NCBI RefSeq assembly: GCF_004519405.1
Contig: NZ_SGWI01000002.1
Coordinates: 310,001 to 374,000 of the forward strand
DNA length: 64,000 bases
Direction of reading: 5' to 3'
Origin: Pseudomonas sp. BCA17
GTDB lineage: Bacteria; Pseudomonadota; Gammaproteobacteria; Pseudomonadales; Pseudomonadaceae
This document shows, piece after piece, positions 25,166 through 33,156 of this stretch. The notes under the pieces were generated by a model. The model did not search any database, was not told where the DNA came from, and saw only the letters and a program-made list of their open reading frames with translations. Position 1 is the first letter of the stretch. Every line of letters begins with the position of its first letter. A program made the position numbers and the translations under genes.

Positions 25166-26136
25166 GCCGCGAACCGCCGTGAGAACACTTCAAAGGAGCG
25201 ACGCAACAGCGCCGGGTCGAGGCCGCGCAGGATAAATACCAGGCGCGATTGCCGATCGCTGCCCGGCCATGCAGGCAAGTGAACCGGGGCATGCAGGCAA
25301 TGCTGCACGCCATGAATGACGATAGGGGCCGAGCTTGCGTTCACGTTGAGCAGTCCTTTGACGCGAAGGATTCGTTCGCCATGGCATCTTAACAGCATCG
25401 ATAACCACACCCCGAAACCGACCCAGTCCAGCGGCTGCTCGAAGGTCAGGCAACACACCCGCGCCGCGCCGTGGGAAGCGGGGGTGGTTTTATGCAATTG
25501 CCAGCGATTGACTTCCACAGCGGGTTCGGCGCTGCGCAAACCCTCGCCGAGCAGCAGTTGATCGCCGCTATGGATGTCCTGAGTCGTGAGGATAGGCGTA
25601 CCGGCGTTGAGTGCCTGCAAATGCGCGCGCAACGCATCGCAGTCGCCCATCACGTCGGTTTTGCTCAGCAGCAGCCGATCCGCTGCGGCGACCTGAGCCA
25701 GCCATTCGGGGTGCAAACGCTCCTGCAGCGCGGCGTGGCTGGCATCCACCAAGGTGACCACCAAGCCGATATGGAAGCGCCCACGCAGTTGCATGTCGTT
25801 ATTGAGCGTGGCGAGGATCGGCGCCGGATCGGCCAGGCCAGTGGTCTCGAGGATCACCCGTTTGAACGCCGGGATCTCACCCCGATCGCGACGTTGCAAC
25901 AGGCCGAGCAACGCCTCTTTCAACTCACCGCGAATCGAACAGCAGACACAGCCGCTGGGCAGCAGCACGGTGTCCGGCGCGACCTCTTCCACCAGCAGAT
26001 GATCAATGCCGACATCGCCAAACTCATTGATCAGCAACGCCGTGTCGCCAAGACTTTCGCCTTGCAGCAGGCGCTTGAGCAAAGTGGTTTTGCCGCTGCC
26101 GAGGAAGCCGGTGATCACATTCAGGGCCATGCTCAT
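25162..26136 (-). CDS. COG0523 (CobW-like) GTPase, putative metallochaperone
   Basis: This is a 324-residue P-loop GTPase. The Walker A motif GFLGSGKTT begins near residue 10, the metal-binding CxCC motif (GCVCCSIRGEL) has Cys63, Cys65 and Cys66, ETTGLADPAPI follows, and SKTD gives guanine specificity. A C-terminal CobW domain follows. Such proteins (YeiR, ZagA, nitrile-hydratase activator groups) deliver zinc, iron or cobalt to client enzymes. Co-transcription with a metal-type hydrolase (imidase-like, 29452-30330) suggests that enzyme as a client, which is inference. No Zur-like box is seen directly upstream. The ATG at 26136 is chosen because GGAA lies six bases before it; the frame continues upstream without family similarity. 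Confidence 0.85.
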   Translation of the reverse strand: MSMALNVITGFLGSGKTTLLKRLLQGESLGDTALLINEFGDVGIDHLLVEEVAPDTVLLPSGCVCCSIRGELKEALLGLLQRRDRGEIPAFKRVILETTGLADPAPILATLNNDMQLRGRFHIGLVVTLVDASHAALQERLHPEWLAQVAAADRLLLSKTDVMGDCDALRAHLQALNAGTPILTTQDIHSGDQLLLGEGLRSAEPAVEVNRWQLHKTTPASHGAARVCCLTFEQPLDWVGFGVWLSMLLRCHGERILRVKGLLNVNASSAPIVIHGVQHCLHAPVHLPAWPGSDRQSRLVFILRGLDPALLRRSFEVFSRRFAA

Positions 26137-26167
26137 AGTCGTTTCCGTACTTATCAATGTGGCGGAT

Positions 26168-26461
26168 TCAGTGTTCCAGATACTCAAGCAGCGTTGGATC
26201 AAGCGGGTCCAACGGTCGCCCGAGCATGCTTTCAGCCACCTGCCACAGTTGATCCAGGCCACTGGCCAACGCCTGTTTGCCGGTGGCGCCCAGCAGCAGA
26301 TAAGAGGCACCCTGAAAGTCCTCGACCTTGAGTCGAAACACTGCCAGCACCTGATTGATCGCCGCGATCCGACGCAAGCGTTCGCGGCGCCTGGGCAGTT
26401 CATCGCCCAACGGATCGCTCCAGTGCAGGTCTTCGCCGAGCAAGCCGCAGAGTCCGCACAT
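26168..26461 (-). CDS. 97-residue protein with N-terminal CGLC motif, function unknown
   Basis: This small protein starts MCGLCGLLGEDLHWSDPLGDE and continues as a mostly helical, charged chain (RRRERLRRIAAINQVLAVFRL, GATGKQALASGLDQLWQVAE) ending LDPTLLEYLEH. I do not recognise a family. The Cys2-x2-Cys5 pair at the very N terminus could bind a metal or be redox-active. It sits 13 bases after the SDR gene and 31 bases before the COG0523 GTPase gene, so it is surely co-transcribed. GGGGTG seven to eight bases upstream supports the ATG at 26461; an ATG at 26488 would overlap the SDR gene. A role as metal-handling partner of the GTPase is a guess from position. Confidence 0.7.
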   Translation of the reverse strand: MCGLCGLLGEDLHWSDPLGDELPRRRERLRRIAAINQVLAVFRLKVEDFQGASYLLLGATGKQALASGLDQLWQVAESMLGRPLDPLDPTLLEYLEH

Positions 26462-26474
26462 CGCTACACCCCGC

Positions 26475-27224
26475 TCATGGCATGACATCGCCGGAGTTCG
26501 GGCCGAGGGTCTGGCCGACGAACAGATTGCCGCCTGGCTCGCTGGCCAACAGCACGGCCGTGGGTGCCACTTCGTCAGCCAAACCGAAGCGCCCCAGGGG
26601 CAACTCGGCGGCCTTGGCGCGTTTCCAGGTGTCGCTGATACCGCCCACCAATGGCGTTTCGATCGGGCCGGGGGCGATGGCGTTGACCAGCACATTGTCC
26701 TTGGCCACTTCCAGCGCCAGGGACTTGGTGAACCCGATCACCCCCGCCTTGGCCGCCGCGTAATGGGTCAGTTCGGCGCCCCCCTTGATGCCCAGTTGCG
26801 AGGCCACGTTGAGGATCCGCCCCCACCGCTGCGCGAGCATATGAGGCAAGGCGCGCTGGCTGGCGACGAATACGCTGGTGAGGTCGACGCGCAGCATGTC
26901 GTTCCACATTTCAAGGGTGAGGTCGACGCAGCGCGCCTGGGTGAGCATGCCGGCGTTGTTCACCAGGATATCAATGCCACCGAAATGCTCGACACAACGG
27001 TCGACACTGGCCTGGGCGCCTTCGACGCAGCCGACATCGGCCAGGCATTCGACGACCTCGGCGCCGAGGTTGCGGCAGGTGATTGCGGTTTCGGCAAGGC
27101 TGGCGGCATTGCGGTCGGCCAGCAACAAGCGGGCACCCTCGCCGGCGTAGGCGCGCGCGATGGCGGCACCGATGCCACTGCCGGCGCCGGTGATCACTGC
27201 GCGGCGGTTAATGAGTTGGGGCAT
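26475..27224 (-). CDS. Short-chain dehydrogenase/reductase (SDR), copy A
   Basis: This 249-residue classical SDR has the cofactor motif TGAGSGIGAAIARAYA near the N terminus, NNAG at about residues 89-92, and catalytic Ser and YAAAK ([22 protein letters not shown]). LLADRN after the second strand, with an aspartate, suggests NAD(H) preference. SDRs of this type oxidise or reduce hydroxyl/keto groups in catabolic intermediates. An excellent AGGAG ribosome site lies upstream. It follows another SDR gene by 46 bases. The two are only moderately similar, so they are more likely successive enzymes than a recent duplication. The substrate is unknown. Confidence 0.85.
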   Translation of the reverse strand: MPQLINRRAVITGAGSGIGAAIARAYAGEGARLLLADRNAASLAETAITCRNLGAEVVECLADVGCVEGAQASVDRCVEHFGGIDILVNNAGMLTQARCVDLTLEMWNDMLRVDLTSVFVASQRALPHMLAQRWGRILNVASQLGIKGGAELTHYAAAKAGVIGFTKSLALEVAKDNVLVNAIAPGPIETPLVGGISDTWKRAKAAELPLGRFGLADEVAPTAVLLASEPGGNLFVGQTLGPNSGDVMP

Positions 27225-27270
27225 CTGAAATTCTCCTGTTAAACACCGTTCCCCTGTGGGAACTGGCTTG

Positions 27271-28032
27271 TCAGTCAGGCCAGCGTACGGTCAGGCCGCC
27301 GTCGATGACGATACTTTGCCCGGTCAGATAACTCGACGCGTCGCTGGTCAAAAACTGCACCAGCGACGCCACTTCATCCGCCCGTCCTACCCGGCCCAAC
27401 GGGATCGCACGCGCCGCTTTCGCCAAGCCTTGCGGCCCCAGCGAGTTCTTTGCGTCCAACGACTGCGGCGTCTCGATCAGCCCTGGGATCACCGCATTGC
27501 AACGAATCCCCCTGGCCGCCAGCTCCACCGCCAACGAACGGCACAAGCCCGGCACGCCCGCCTTCGCCGCCGCGTAGTGACTGTGCTCCTGCCAGCCATA
27601 CACGCCGCCGGCAATCGACGAAATCGCCACCAGCGCACTGCCCTCGCCCATGTACCGAGCCGCTGCGCGGAAGGTGCGCATCACGCCCGTGAGGTCGACA
27701 TTGAGCATCTCGTTCCACAACTCATCGGTCATCTCCAGCAGCGGCGCACGGCGTAGCAAGCCGGCATTGGCCACGGCGTAATCCAACCGCCCGAAATGCT
27801 TGACGGTCTGCGCCGCGAGCGCGTCCACCGAGGCGGTGTCGCCCACGTCGAGCGGCAACATCAAGCACGCGCCGCCCGCCTCCTCTACCAGGGTAATCGT
27901 GGCCTGCGGGTCATGTGGATCGGCCGGGTAATACCCGCCCGCCACCGCTACGCCGCTGCGCGCATACGCCACGGCGAGCGCTTGCCCGATGCCGCTGGCG
28001 GCACCGGTGATCAAGGCAACTTTAGGGTTCAT
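27271..28032 (-). CDS. Short-chain dehydrogenase/reductase (SDR), copy B
   Basis: This 253-residue classical SDR starts [20 protein letters not shown]. It shows the glycine-rich cofactor motif, NAG (VANAGLL), the catalytic [22 protein letters not shown] stretch with Ser, Tyr and Lys, and a family-typical end ([20 protein letters not shown]). The ATG at 28032 has GGAG seven bases upstream and is only 10 bases from the transporter gene; a longer frame to 28080 would overlap that gene. Its place in the amidase/imidase operon suggests oxidation of a hydroxylated pathway intermediate, which is inference. Confidence 0.86.
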   Translation of the reverse strand: MNPKVALITGAASGIGQALAVAYARSGVAVAGGYYPADPHDPQATITLVEEAGGACLMLPLDVGDTASVDALAAQTVKHFGRLDYAVANAGLLRRAPLLEMTDELWNEMLNVDLTGVMRTFRAAARYMGEGSALVAISSIAGGVYGWQEHSHYAAAKAGVPGLCRSLAVELAARGIRCNAVIPGLIETPQSLDAKNSLGPQGLAKAARAIPLGRVGRADEVASLVQFLTSDASSYLTGQSIVIDGGLTVRWPD

Positions 28033-28042
28033 CGAACACTCC

Positions 28043-29383
28043 TCACTGAACGGTTTCCGGGCGCACATGCCGCGCGGCAAACATCAGGGCACCGGACAAA
28101 AAGCACGGCAGTGCGCCGAACCACAGCGCGGCGGTCTGCCAGTCACTGCCGGCGGACAACACCTGGGTGGCGCCGAAACCCGCGACCACTGCGCCAATCG
28201 GGCCCATGGCATGGATGATCGCGCCACCGGTGGCGCGGATGCTGGTGGGAAAACTTTCACTGATAAAGAACAGCGCCGCCGAGTACGGCCCGATCAGGAA
28301 AAACAGACCCAGGCTGTACAGCCCCACCACCATCGGCATGTTGCTCGGCCCGAACAGCATGCCGGCAAACGCCAACCCACCGAGCATCCAGCCCAGGCCG
28401 ATGACATTGCGGCGGCCGATCTTGTCGCCCATCCAGCCGTGGCTGAGGTAACCGCAATACCCCACCAGGTTGGACAGCACGAGGATGATCAGCGAGTTCT
28501 CAAACGAGATGTGGTGCACGCTGACGATCACCGACGTGCCGAGCACGCTGAACACCTGGATCGCTGCCCAGTTGAGCAGCAGCGCGGCACCGATCACCAG
28601 TGTGGCGCGACGGGCCGGGCCACGGAATGCAGCTTTGAGGCCGGCTTTGCTGTGTTCGTCGTAATCCACACCGTAGGTCATGGCGACGTTTTGCGCTTCG
28701 CTCACCGCGCCGTTTTTACGCAGTTCGCTGATGCGTTGGTGGATCTGGAACTGCGGGCTTTCCTTGAGCTTGCGCGCCATGATCGCGATCACGATGGCCG
28801 GGATCGCAGCAAAGATGAAACAGCCCTGCCAACCGATGACCGGCAGCAACAACGCGGTCAACCCGGCGGCGATCAACGCGCCCACAGGCCAGCCGCCTTG
28901 CACCAGGCTGTAGATGAAGCCACGACGCTTGGTCAGCCGGGGATCTTCCGAGGCCCCGTACAGTTCACTCAGGTAAGTCGCGTTAACGGTTTCCTCGGCA
29001 TAGCCCAACCCGCCCAACGAACGGATAAGAATCAGTGGCGACTTGCCCCAAGCCCCACCGATGGCCGTCAGTGCCGAGCACAGCGCAGACCCGGCCACGG
29101 TGAAAATAATGCCTTTGCGTCGCCCCAACTTATCGACGACCGGGCCGATGGCAAAGGCGACCACCGCCGTGCCCACCGCCACCCAGGTGGCTATTTCAGC
29201 TTGCTCCACTTCACCCCAGCCAAAATGCCGGCCGATCTCCGGCAGCAAGGTGCCGAACAGAATGAAGTCGTACACCGCAAACACCCAGGCGAAAAACGCG
29301 ATCCAGGTAGCGAAGCGGACTTCCTGGGACGTCAGTTGCCGGGGTTTCCAGCCAGTCAGGTCAAGCTTGTTGTAGATGGACAT
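28043..29383 (-). CDS. MFS transporter, metabolite:H+ symporter type
   Basis: This is a 446-residue major facilitator with twelve predicted helices. It has the family signature between helices 2 and 3 ([12 protein letters not shown]) and again between 8 and 9 ([11 protein letters not shown]). The N terminus ends in a short cytoplasmic segment before [25 protein letters not shown], as in carriers for organic acids and small aromatic compounds. It most likely imports the substrate of the surrounding pathway. It lies 68 bases after the imidase gene, the gap being filled by a small REP hairpin, and 10 bases before an SDR gene. Confidence 0.85.
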   Translation of the reverse strand: MSIYNKLDLTGWKPRQLTSQEVRFATWIAFFAWVFAVYDFILFGTLLPEIGRHFGWGEVEQAEIATWVAVGTAVVAFAIGPVVDKLGRRKGIIFTVAGSALCSALTAIGGAWGKSPLILIRSLGGLGYAEETVNATYLSELYGASEDPRLTKRRGFIYSLVQGGWPVGALIAAGLTALLLPVIGWQGCFIFAAIPAIVIAIMARKLKESPQFQIHQRISELRKNGAVSEAQNVAMTYGVDYDEHSKAGLKAAFRGPARRATLVIGAALLLNWAAIQVFSVLGTSVIVSVHHISFENSLIILVLSNLVGYCGYLSHGWMGDKIGRRNVIGLGWMLGGLAFAGMLFGPSNMPMVVGLYSLGLFFLIGPYSAALFFISESFPTSIRATGGAIIHAMGPIGAVVAGFGATQVLSAGSDWQTAALWFGALPCFLSGALMFAARHVRPETVQ

Positions 29384-29413
29384 AGTCGCGCCTCGGGAGG
29401 TGGAGTGGGCTTT

Positions 29414-29443
29414 CTGTAGGAGCGTGCTTGCTCGCTCCTACAG
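29414..29443. repeat. Short REP-like hairpin inside the operon
   Basis: CTGTAGGAGCG and CGCTCCTACAG form a perfect 11-base stem around TGCTTGCT. The same half-element occurs at 40622-40723. It lies between imidase and transporter genes of one operon, where such stems can protect the upstream part of an mRNA or lower downstream expression. Confidence 0.75.
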
Positions 29444-29451
29444 GGTTGGGG

Positions 29452-30330
29452 TCAGGTACGCGGTTGGCGGCGGATAAAGTCGTCGGCGATTTCGTCGAAG
29501 GTGACGAAGCGCACCCCGGCATGGCGCTGGATGTGCTCGATCAAACGCTCAAGCATCAACAACACTTGCGGGCGACCGGACACGTCGGGGTGGATGGTCA
29601 TGGTGAACACCGCGTGTTCGTGTTCGCGGTAAACCCAGTCGAACTGGTCGCGCCACATTTCTTCCAAGTGACGCGGGTTGACGAAGCCGTGGCTGTTGGG
29701 GGCTTTTTTGATGAACATCATCGGCGGCAGGTCGTCGAGGTACCAGTTGGCGGGGATCTCCACCAACTCGGTTTCTTCGCCGCGCACCAAGGGCTTCATC
29801 CAGGTATCGGGATGCTGGCTGTAGTCGATCTTGGTCCAGCTGTCGCCCTTGCGCACGTAGTAGGGGTGGAAGTCGTTGTGCATCAGGCTGTGGTCGTACT
29901 TGATGCCTTTTTTCAACAGCAGCTCGTTGGTGACCTTGCTGAACTCCCACCACGGTGCGACGTAGCCGGTAGGCCGTTTGCCGGTGACTTGGGTGATCAG
30001 CTCGATGGACTTGTCGAGTACGATTTCTTCCTGCTCGGCGGTCATCGCGATGGGATTTTCGTGGCTGTAGCCGTGCACGCCGATTTCATGGCCGGCGTCG
30101 GCGACCGCCTTCATCTGCTCGGGGAAGGTTTCCATCGAGTGGCCGGGAATAAACCAGGTGGTGCGCAAACCGTAGCGCTCGAACAATTTGAGCAGGCGCG
30201 GCGTGCCGACTTCACCGGCGAACAGGCCACGGGAAATATCGTCGGGCGAGTCTTCACCGCCATAGGAACCGAGCCAGCCGGCGACGGCGTCAACGTCGAC
30301 GCCAAATGCACAAAGGATGTCTTTAGCCAT
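29452..30330 (-). CDS. Cyclic imidase / PuuE-allantoinase-like hydrolase (polysaccharide-deacetylase fold)
   Basis: This 292-residue protein of the polysaccharide-deacetylase superfamily starts [21 protein letters not shown] and carries [37 protein letters not shown] and [11 protein letters not shown]. These blocks match PuuE-type cofactor-free allantoinase and, more closely from memory, the Pseudomonas putida cyclic imidase that opens succinimide- or maleimide-type rings to half-amides. Asp12/14, His64, His86 and His90 are candidate active-site residues. The protein lacks the N-terminal extension of true chitooligosaccharide deacetylases and has no signal peptide. GGAGA lies upstream of the start. 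The amidase gene 11 bases upstream could hydrolyse the resulting half-amide. Allantoin as substrate is less likely, since no other purine genes are present. Confidence 0.75.
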   Translation of the reverse strand: MAKDILCAFGVDVDAVAGWLGSYGGEDSPDDISRGLFAGEVGTPRLLKLFERYGLRTTWFIPGHSMETFPEQMKAVADAGHEIGVHGYSHENPIAMTAEQEEIVLDKSIELITQVTGKRPTGYVAPWWEFSKVTNELLLKKGIKYDHSLMHNDFHPYYVRKGDSWTKIDYSQHPDTWMKPLVRGEETELVEIPANWYLDDLPPMMFIKKAPNSHGFVNPRHLEEMWRDQFDWVYREHEHAVFTMTIHPDVSGRPQVLLMLERLIEHIQRHAGVRFVTFDEIADDFIRRQPRT

Positions 30331-30341
30331 GGTGTGTCTCC

Positions 30342-31673
30342 TTAAATAGTCAGTACGGATTCGACGGCCAACGCCGCCCGCAACAAGCGCGCGTCTTCGC
30401 CCATCGGGGCGCTGAGCAACAGCCCGGTGGGCAAGCCCAGGGCATCGCGGCCGCTGGGCAGGGTGACGCCGGGCATATCCAGCAAACTGCCGGGCATGGT
30501 CAGGCGCAGGGTGGCGAGGTTGGTTTGTACGAACAGCTCGTCGTCGGCCTCCAGCGGTGCCAGGGCAGGGGCGCCATGGGCGACGGTGGGCGTGATCAGG
30601 ATGGCGCCGTCGAGGTCGTCGCTCAGTTGTTGTTGCAGGTGCCGACGCGCATCGAGCAGATGGATCAGCTGGCTGGCCGGCAAGCCGCGTGCGGCTTCGA
30701 GGCGACGGCGTACGCGGGGGTCGAGCTGCTCGGCATCGGCGCTGTCGAGCAACGCTTCATGCAGGGCGAACGCTTCGAATGCGCCGAGCCAGCCTTGGTG
30801 CTTGATAAGGTCCAGCGTGGCCTGGAACGTCACGGACGGGCGCACAGTGATCATCGCCCCGGCGGTTTTCAATTGGTCTGTCGCACGCAGCAGGTTATTG
30901 CGCACGGCGGGCTCGATGTCCTCCAGTGCGCCCTGCTCCACTACAAAACGCTGGCCCTTGAGGCTGCGCGGAAGGTGCTGTTGCACGCGGCCGTTGAGCA
31001 GGTCATCGATGGCAAGCGCATCGCGCACGCTGCGGGTCAACGGGCCGAGACTGTCGAGGGTGCGAGCCAGCGGGAAGACGCCGTCGCGGCTGTAGCGACG
31101 GCTGCTGCTGCGGTAACCCACCACACCATTGAGGGCAGCGGGGATGCGGATGGACCCTGCGGTGTCGGTGCCCATGGCAATCGGCACGATCCCGGCGGCG
31201 ACGGCCACCGCCGAACCGGAAGACGAACCACCAGGAATACGTGGCTGGTCCGTGCCATGGGGATTGTATGGCGTGCCGAAATGCGGGTTCAGGCCCAGGC
31301 CGGAATACGCCAGTTCGCTGAGGTTGGTCTTACCCAGGCTGACCATCCCGGCACGACACAGCAGCCCCACGCTCGGTGCATCGAGCAAGGCGGCAGGTGC
31401 ATTGCGACGGTAGGCGGCGCCAGCAGTAGTGACACTGCCGGCTACATCGAACAGGTCCTTCCAGGCCAGGGGCACACCGTCGAATACGCTCAAGGGCTGC
31501 CCGGCACGCCAGCGCGCGGCGGCAGCTTCGGCCTCGCGACGGGCGCGTTCGACGGTCAGGGAGATAAACACGCTGGGGGCCATGCTTGCATGGACCAGCG
31601 CCTGTTCGAGCACCTCTACCGGATCGCTGCGGCCGCTGGCGAAAGCCTCCGCCATTGCAGTGGCGTCTGACAT
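30342..31673 (-). CDS. Amidase-signature hydrolase (probable half-amidase)
   Basis: This 443-residue amidase-signature enzyme has the Ser-cisSer-Lys triad Lys72 (AWKDLFD), Ser150 (in PGGSSSGSA) and Ser174 ([11 protein letters not shown]). Such enzymes hydrolyse amides to acid plus ammonia; relatives include GatA, AtzF and various aryl- or half-amidases. The missing GatB/GatC partners and the catabolic neighbours argue against tRNA amidotransfer. The start at 31673 is preferred over the ATG at 31688 because GAGGA lies nine bases before it. It is the first gene of the eight-gene operon and faces a divergent GntR regulator across a repeat-rich region. The true substrate is unproven. Confidence 0.85.
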   Translation of the reverse strand: MSDATAMAEAFASGRSDPVEVLEQALVHASMAPSVFISLTVERARREAEAAAARWRAGQPLSVFDGVPLAWKDLFDVAGSVTTAGAAYRRNAPAALLDAPSVGLLCRAGMVSLGKTNLSELAYSGLGLNPHFGTPYNPHGTDQPRIPGGSSSGSAVAVAAGIVPIAMGTDTAGSIRIPAALNGVVGYRSSSRRYSRDGVFPLARTLDSLGPLTRSVRDALAIDDLLNGRVQQHLPRSLKGQRFVVEQGALEDIEPAVRNNLLRATDQLKTAGAMITVRPSVTFQATLDLIKHQGWLGAFEAFALHEALLDSADAEQLDPRVRRRLEAARGLPASQLIHLLDARRHLQQQLSDDLDGAILITPTVAHGAPALAPLEADDELFVQTNLATLRLTMPGSLLDMPGVTLPSGRDALGLPTGLLLSAPMGEDARLLRAALAVESVLTI

Positions 31674-31705
31674 GGTAACGATCCTCATAAAACGTACTTA
31701 TTAAT

Positions 31706-31724
31706 AAAATGTACATTTTACAAA
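31706..31724. promoter_or_regulatory. Probable GntR operator 1
   Basis: AAAATGTACATTTT is a perfect 14-base palindrome, followed by ACAAA. It lies 33-51 bases upstream of the amidase start, where a bound repressor would block the operon promoter. The motif AATGTACATTTTACAAA recurs with two changes at 31859-31875. Confidence 0.65.
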
Positions 31725-31858
31725 GGCAGATTCCGTGCCAGTCTTTGTAGACGCCTTTTGTGCGTCGTTCAGGTTCTGCGCCAATAACCACGGGATAGAG
31801 AGTTTGGAAGGAAGCAAAAAAGCCAAACGAGGCCTCTTGGACAATCCAAGGACCTAAT

Positions 31859-31888
31859 AATGTATGTTTTACAAACAAGTACATTTTG
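31859..31888. promoter_or_regulatory. Probable GntR operator 2
   Basis: AATGTATGTTTTACAAA matches operator 1 at 15 of 17 bases, and is followed by AGTACATTTTG, a further copy of one half-site. The element lies about 120-150 bases before the regulator gene and could serve autoregulation or looping with operator 1. Confidence 0.6.
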
Positions 31889-32009
31889 GTGCAGAAAAGT
31901 AACATTCCTGCTGTCACGGCCCCAGAAGGGTGCCTCCGCCGGGGTGCAGAGTGACAGCCGTAACTGTGAGAGAATCCCCAGCCACCGCCCTACCTGTCCA
32001 GAGAACGCG

Positions 32010-32999
32010 ATGAAAGCAGTGCCCGCCTCGGCCTCCCGCTACGCGATGATTTACCAAGTGTTGCGTGACGCGATCGTCAGCGGTACCGCCCGCCACGGGC
32101 TGGTTCTGCTGGAAGCGCCACTCGCCGAATTGTTCGGCACCAGTCGCGTACCGGTGCGCAAGGCGCTGGACCTGCTGCATGCCGAAGGCTTGATCTGCCG
32201 CTTCAACGGTCGCGGCTATCTGATCAACCCCGAAGGCCTGGCCATGGAGCCGCTACGCCTGCCCTTGAGCCATGCGCACCTGGGGCTCGATGACGAAGTC
32301 GAGTTGGTGGACACGCGGCCACTGGGCGAACGCATCGTCGAAGAAATCGGCGCGGCGCTCTCCACGTGCATCGCCTTCGGCCACTACCGCCTGGATGAAC
32401 AGGCCGCCGCCGACCATTACGGCGTCAGCCGCGCCGTGGTACGTGAAGCGCTGATGCGCCTGCGCGACCGTGGCCTGGTGGAAAAGGAGCCCTACTCACA
32501 ATGGCTGGCGGGGCCTTTGACCGCGCGCGAAGTCACCGAAGACTACGAACTGCGCGCCTGCCTGGAGCCCGAAGCCCTGCGCCAGAGCGCGCCCCACCTT
32601 GATCGCGGGCGGCTTGAAGCCATGCTGCAGCGCGTGCTGGACGCCCAGAACGCCCCCCACTGCAGCCTGGAAGCCATCGAGCAGATCGAAGAGGACTTGC
32701 ACCAGCACTGCCTGGCCGGCCTGCAAAACCGTAAGATTGCCGCGCTGATCCGCCAGGGCCAGAGTCCGATGATCATCAGCCGGATCTTCTACCGTTTGCT
32801 GGGGATCGGCGCCGATCCGGCGATGTTGGCCGAACATCGGTTGATTCTGGAGTTGCTGCTGCACGGCGCGTTCGATGCGGCGGCACTCAACCTGCGTGAG
32901 CATCTGCAACGCGCCCGTCAGCGGATGTTGCAGCGTCTGAAAGTGCTGTCGGTGCTGCCCGAGCAGCCATTGCCCGCCTATCTGCACAAAATCAGCTGA
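32010..32999 (+). CDS. GntR-family regulator with two winged-helix domains and FCD-type ligand domain
   Basis: This is a 329-residue regulator. Two GntR-type winged helices can be seen in tandem: residues about 10-75 (VLRDAIVSG...LAELFGTSRVPVRKALDLLHAEGLI...GYLINPEG) and about 105-175 (LGERIVEEIGAAL...AAADHYGVSRAVVREALMRLRDRGLVEKE). An all-helical FCD-like domain follows (EDYELRACLEPEALR, EEDLHQHCLAG, EHRLILELLLHGAFDAAALNLREHLQRA), which usually binds an acidic metabolite and metal. Most GntR proteins have one winged helix per chain, so this layout is unusual. It is divergent from the amidase operon and probably represses it. The ATG at 32010 has GAGA upstream; the frame upstream to 31860 crosses the operator and is not counted. 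Confidence 0.85.
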   Translation: MKAVPASASRYAMIYQVLRDAIVSGTARHGLVLLEAPLAELFGTSRVPVRKALDLLHAEGLICRFNGRGYLINPEGLAMEPLRLPLSHAHLGLDDEVELVDTRPLGERIVEEIGAALSTCIAFGHYRLDEQAAADHYGVSRAVVREALMRLRDRGLVEKEPYSQWLAGPLTAREVTEDYELRACLEPEALRQSAPHLDRGRLEAMLQRVLDAQNAPHCSLEAIEQIEEDLHQHCLAGLQNRKIAALIRQGQSPMIISRIFYRLLGIGADPAMLAEHRLILELLLHGAFDAAALNLREHLQRARQRMLQRLKVLSVLPEQPLPAYLHKIS

Positions 33000-33098
33000 C
33001 CCGACATAACCCAAACGTGGGAGGGGGTTCGCCCGTGCCACCTCGCCCGAGGTCGATACAATAATTTCATGCAATTTGTTGCTAACGGCTGCCCGCCA

Positions 33099-33127
33099 TT
33101 GAAACCACCGCTACCCCGCCCCATCTA
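33099..33127 (+). promoter_or_regulatory. Sigma-32 (heat-shock) type promoter of lon
   Basis: TTGAAA at 33099-33104 and CCCCATCTA at 33119-33127 are separated by 14 bases. This closely fits the sigma-32 consensus (CTTGAAA, 11-16 bases, CCCCATnT). The start of transcription would lie near 33133, leaving a leader of only about 25 bases before the Lon start codon. Confidence 0.75.
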
Positions 33128-33151
33128 ACCTGCATACTTACTGATGCAGGT
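33128..33151 (+). promoter_or_regulatory. Inverted repeat covering the lon ribosome site
   Basis: ACCTGCAT (33128-33135) and ATGCAGGT (33144-33151) form a perfect 8-base stem with an 8-base loop. The right arm includes CAGGT, the likely Shine-Dalgarno sequence, six bases before the ATG. The left arm falls at or before the predicted heat-shock transcription start, so only longer transcripts could fold it. Confidence 0.5.
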
Positions 33152-33156
33152 GCCCC

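Larger units (their letters stand above)
31674..32009. promoter_or_regulatory. Divergent control region, amidase operon / GntR gene
   Basis: This 336-base AT-rich spacer holds no gene I can support. It must contain the promoters of the eight-gene operon and of the regulator. Its striking content is the repeated AATGTAyrTTTTACAAA element near each end, listed separately, plus a short inverted repeat CTTGG-ACAAT-CCAAG at about 31837-31851. Confidence 0.6.

Noticed and set aside
29452..30330. Chitooligosaccharide or peptidoglycan deacetylase
   Set aside because: The polysaccharide-deacetylase fold is present, but the PuuE/imidase blocks ([19 protein letters not shown]), the lack of a signal peptide and the amidase neighbour argue for a small-molecule ring hydrolase.
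32010..32999. GntR gene as an aminotransferase-fused (MocR) regulator
   Set aside because: At 329 residues it is too short, and the C-terminal part is an all-helical FCD-like domain without a PLP lysine motif.
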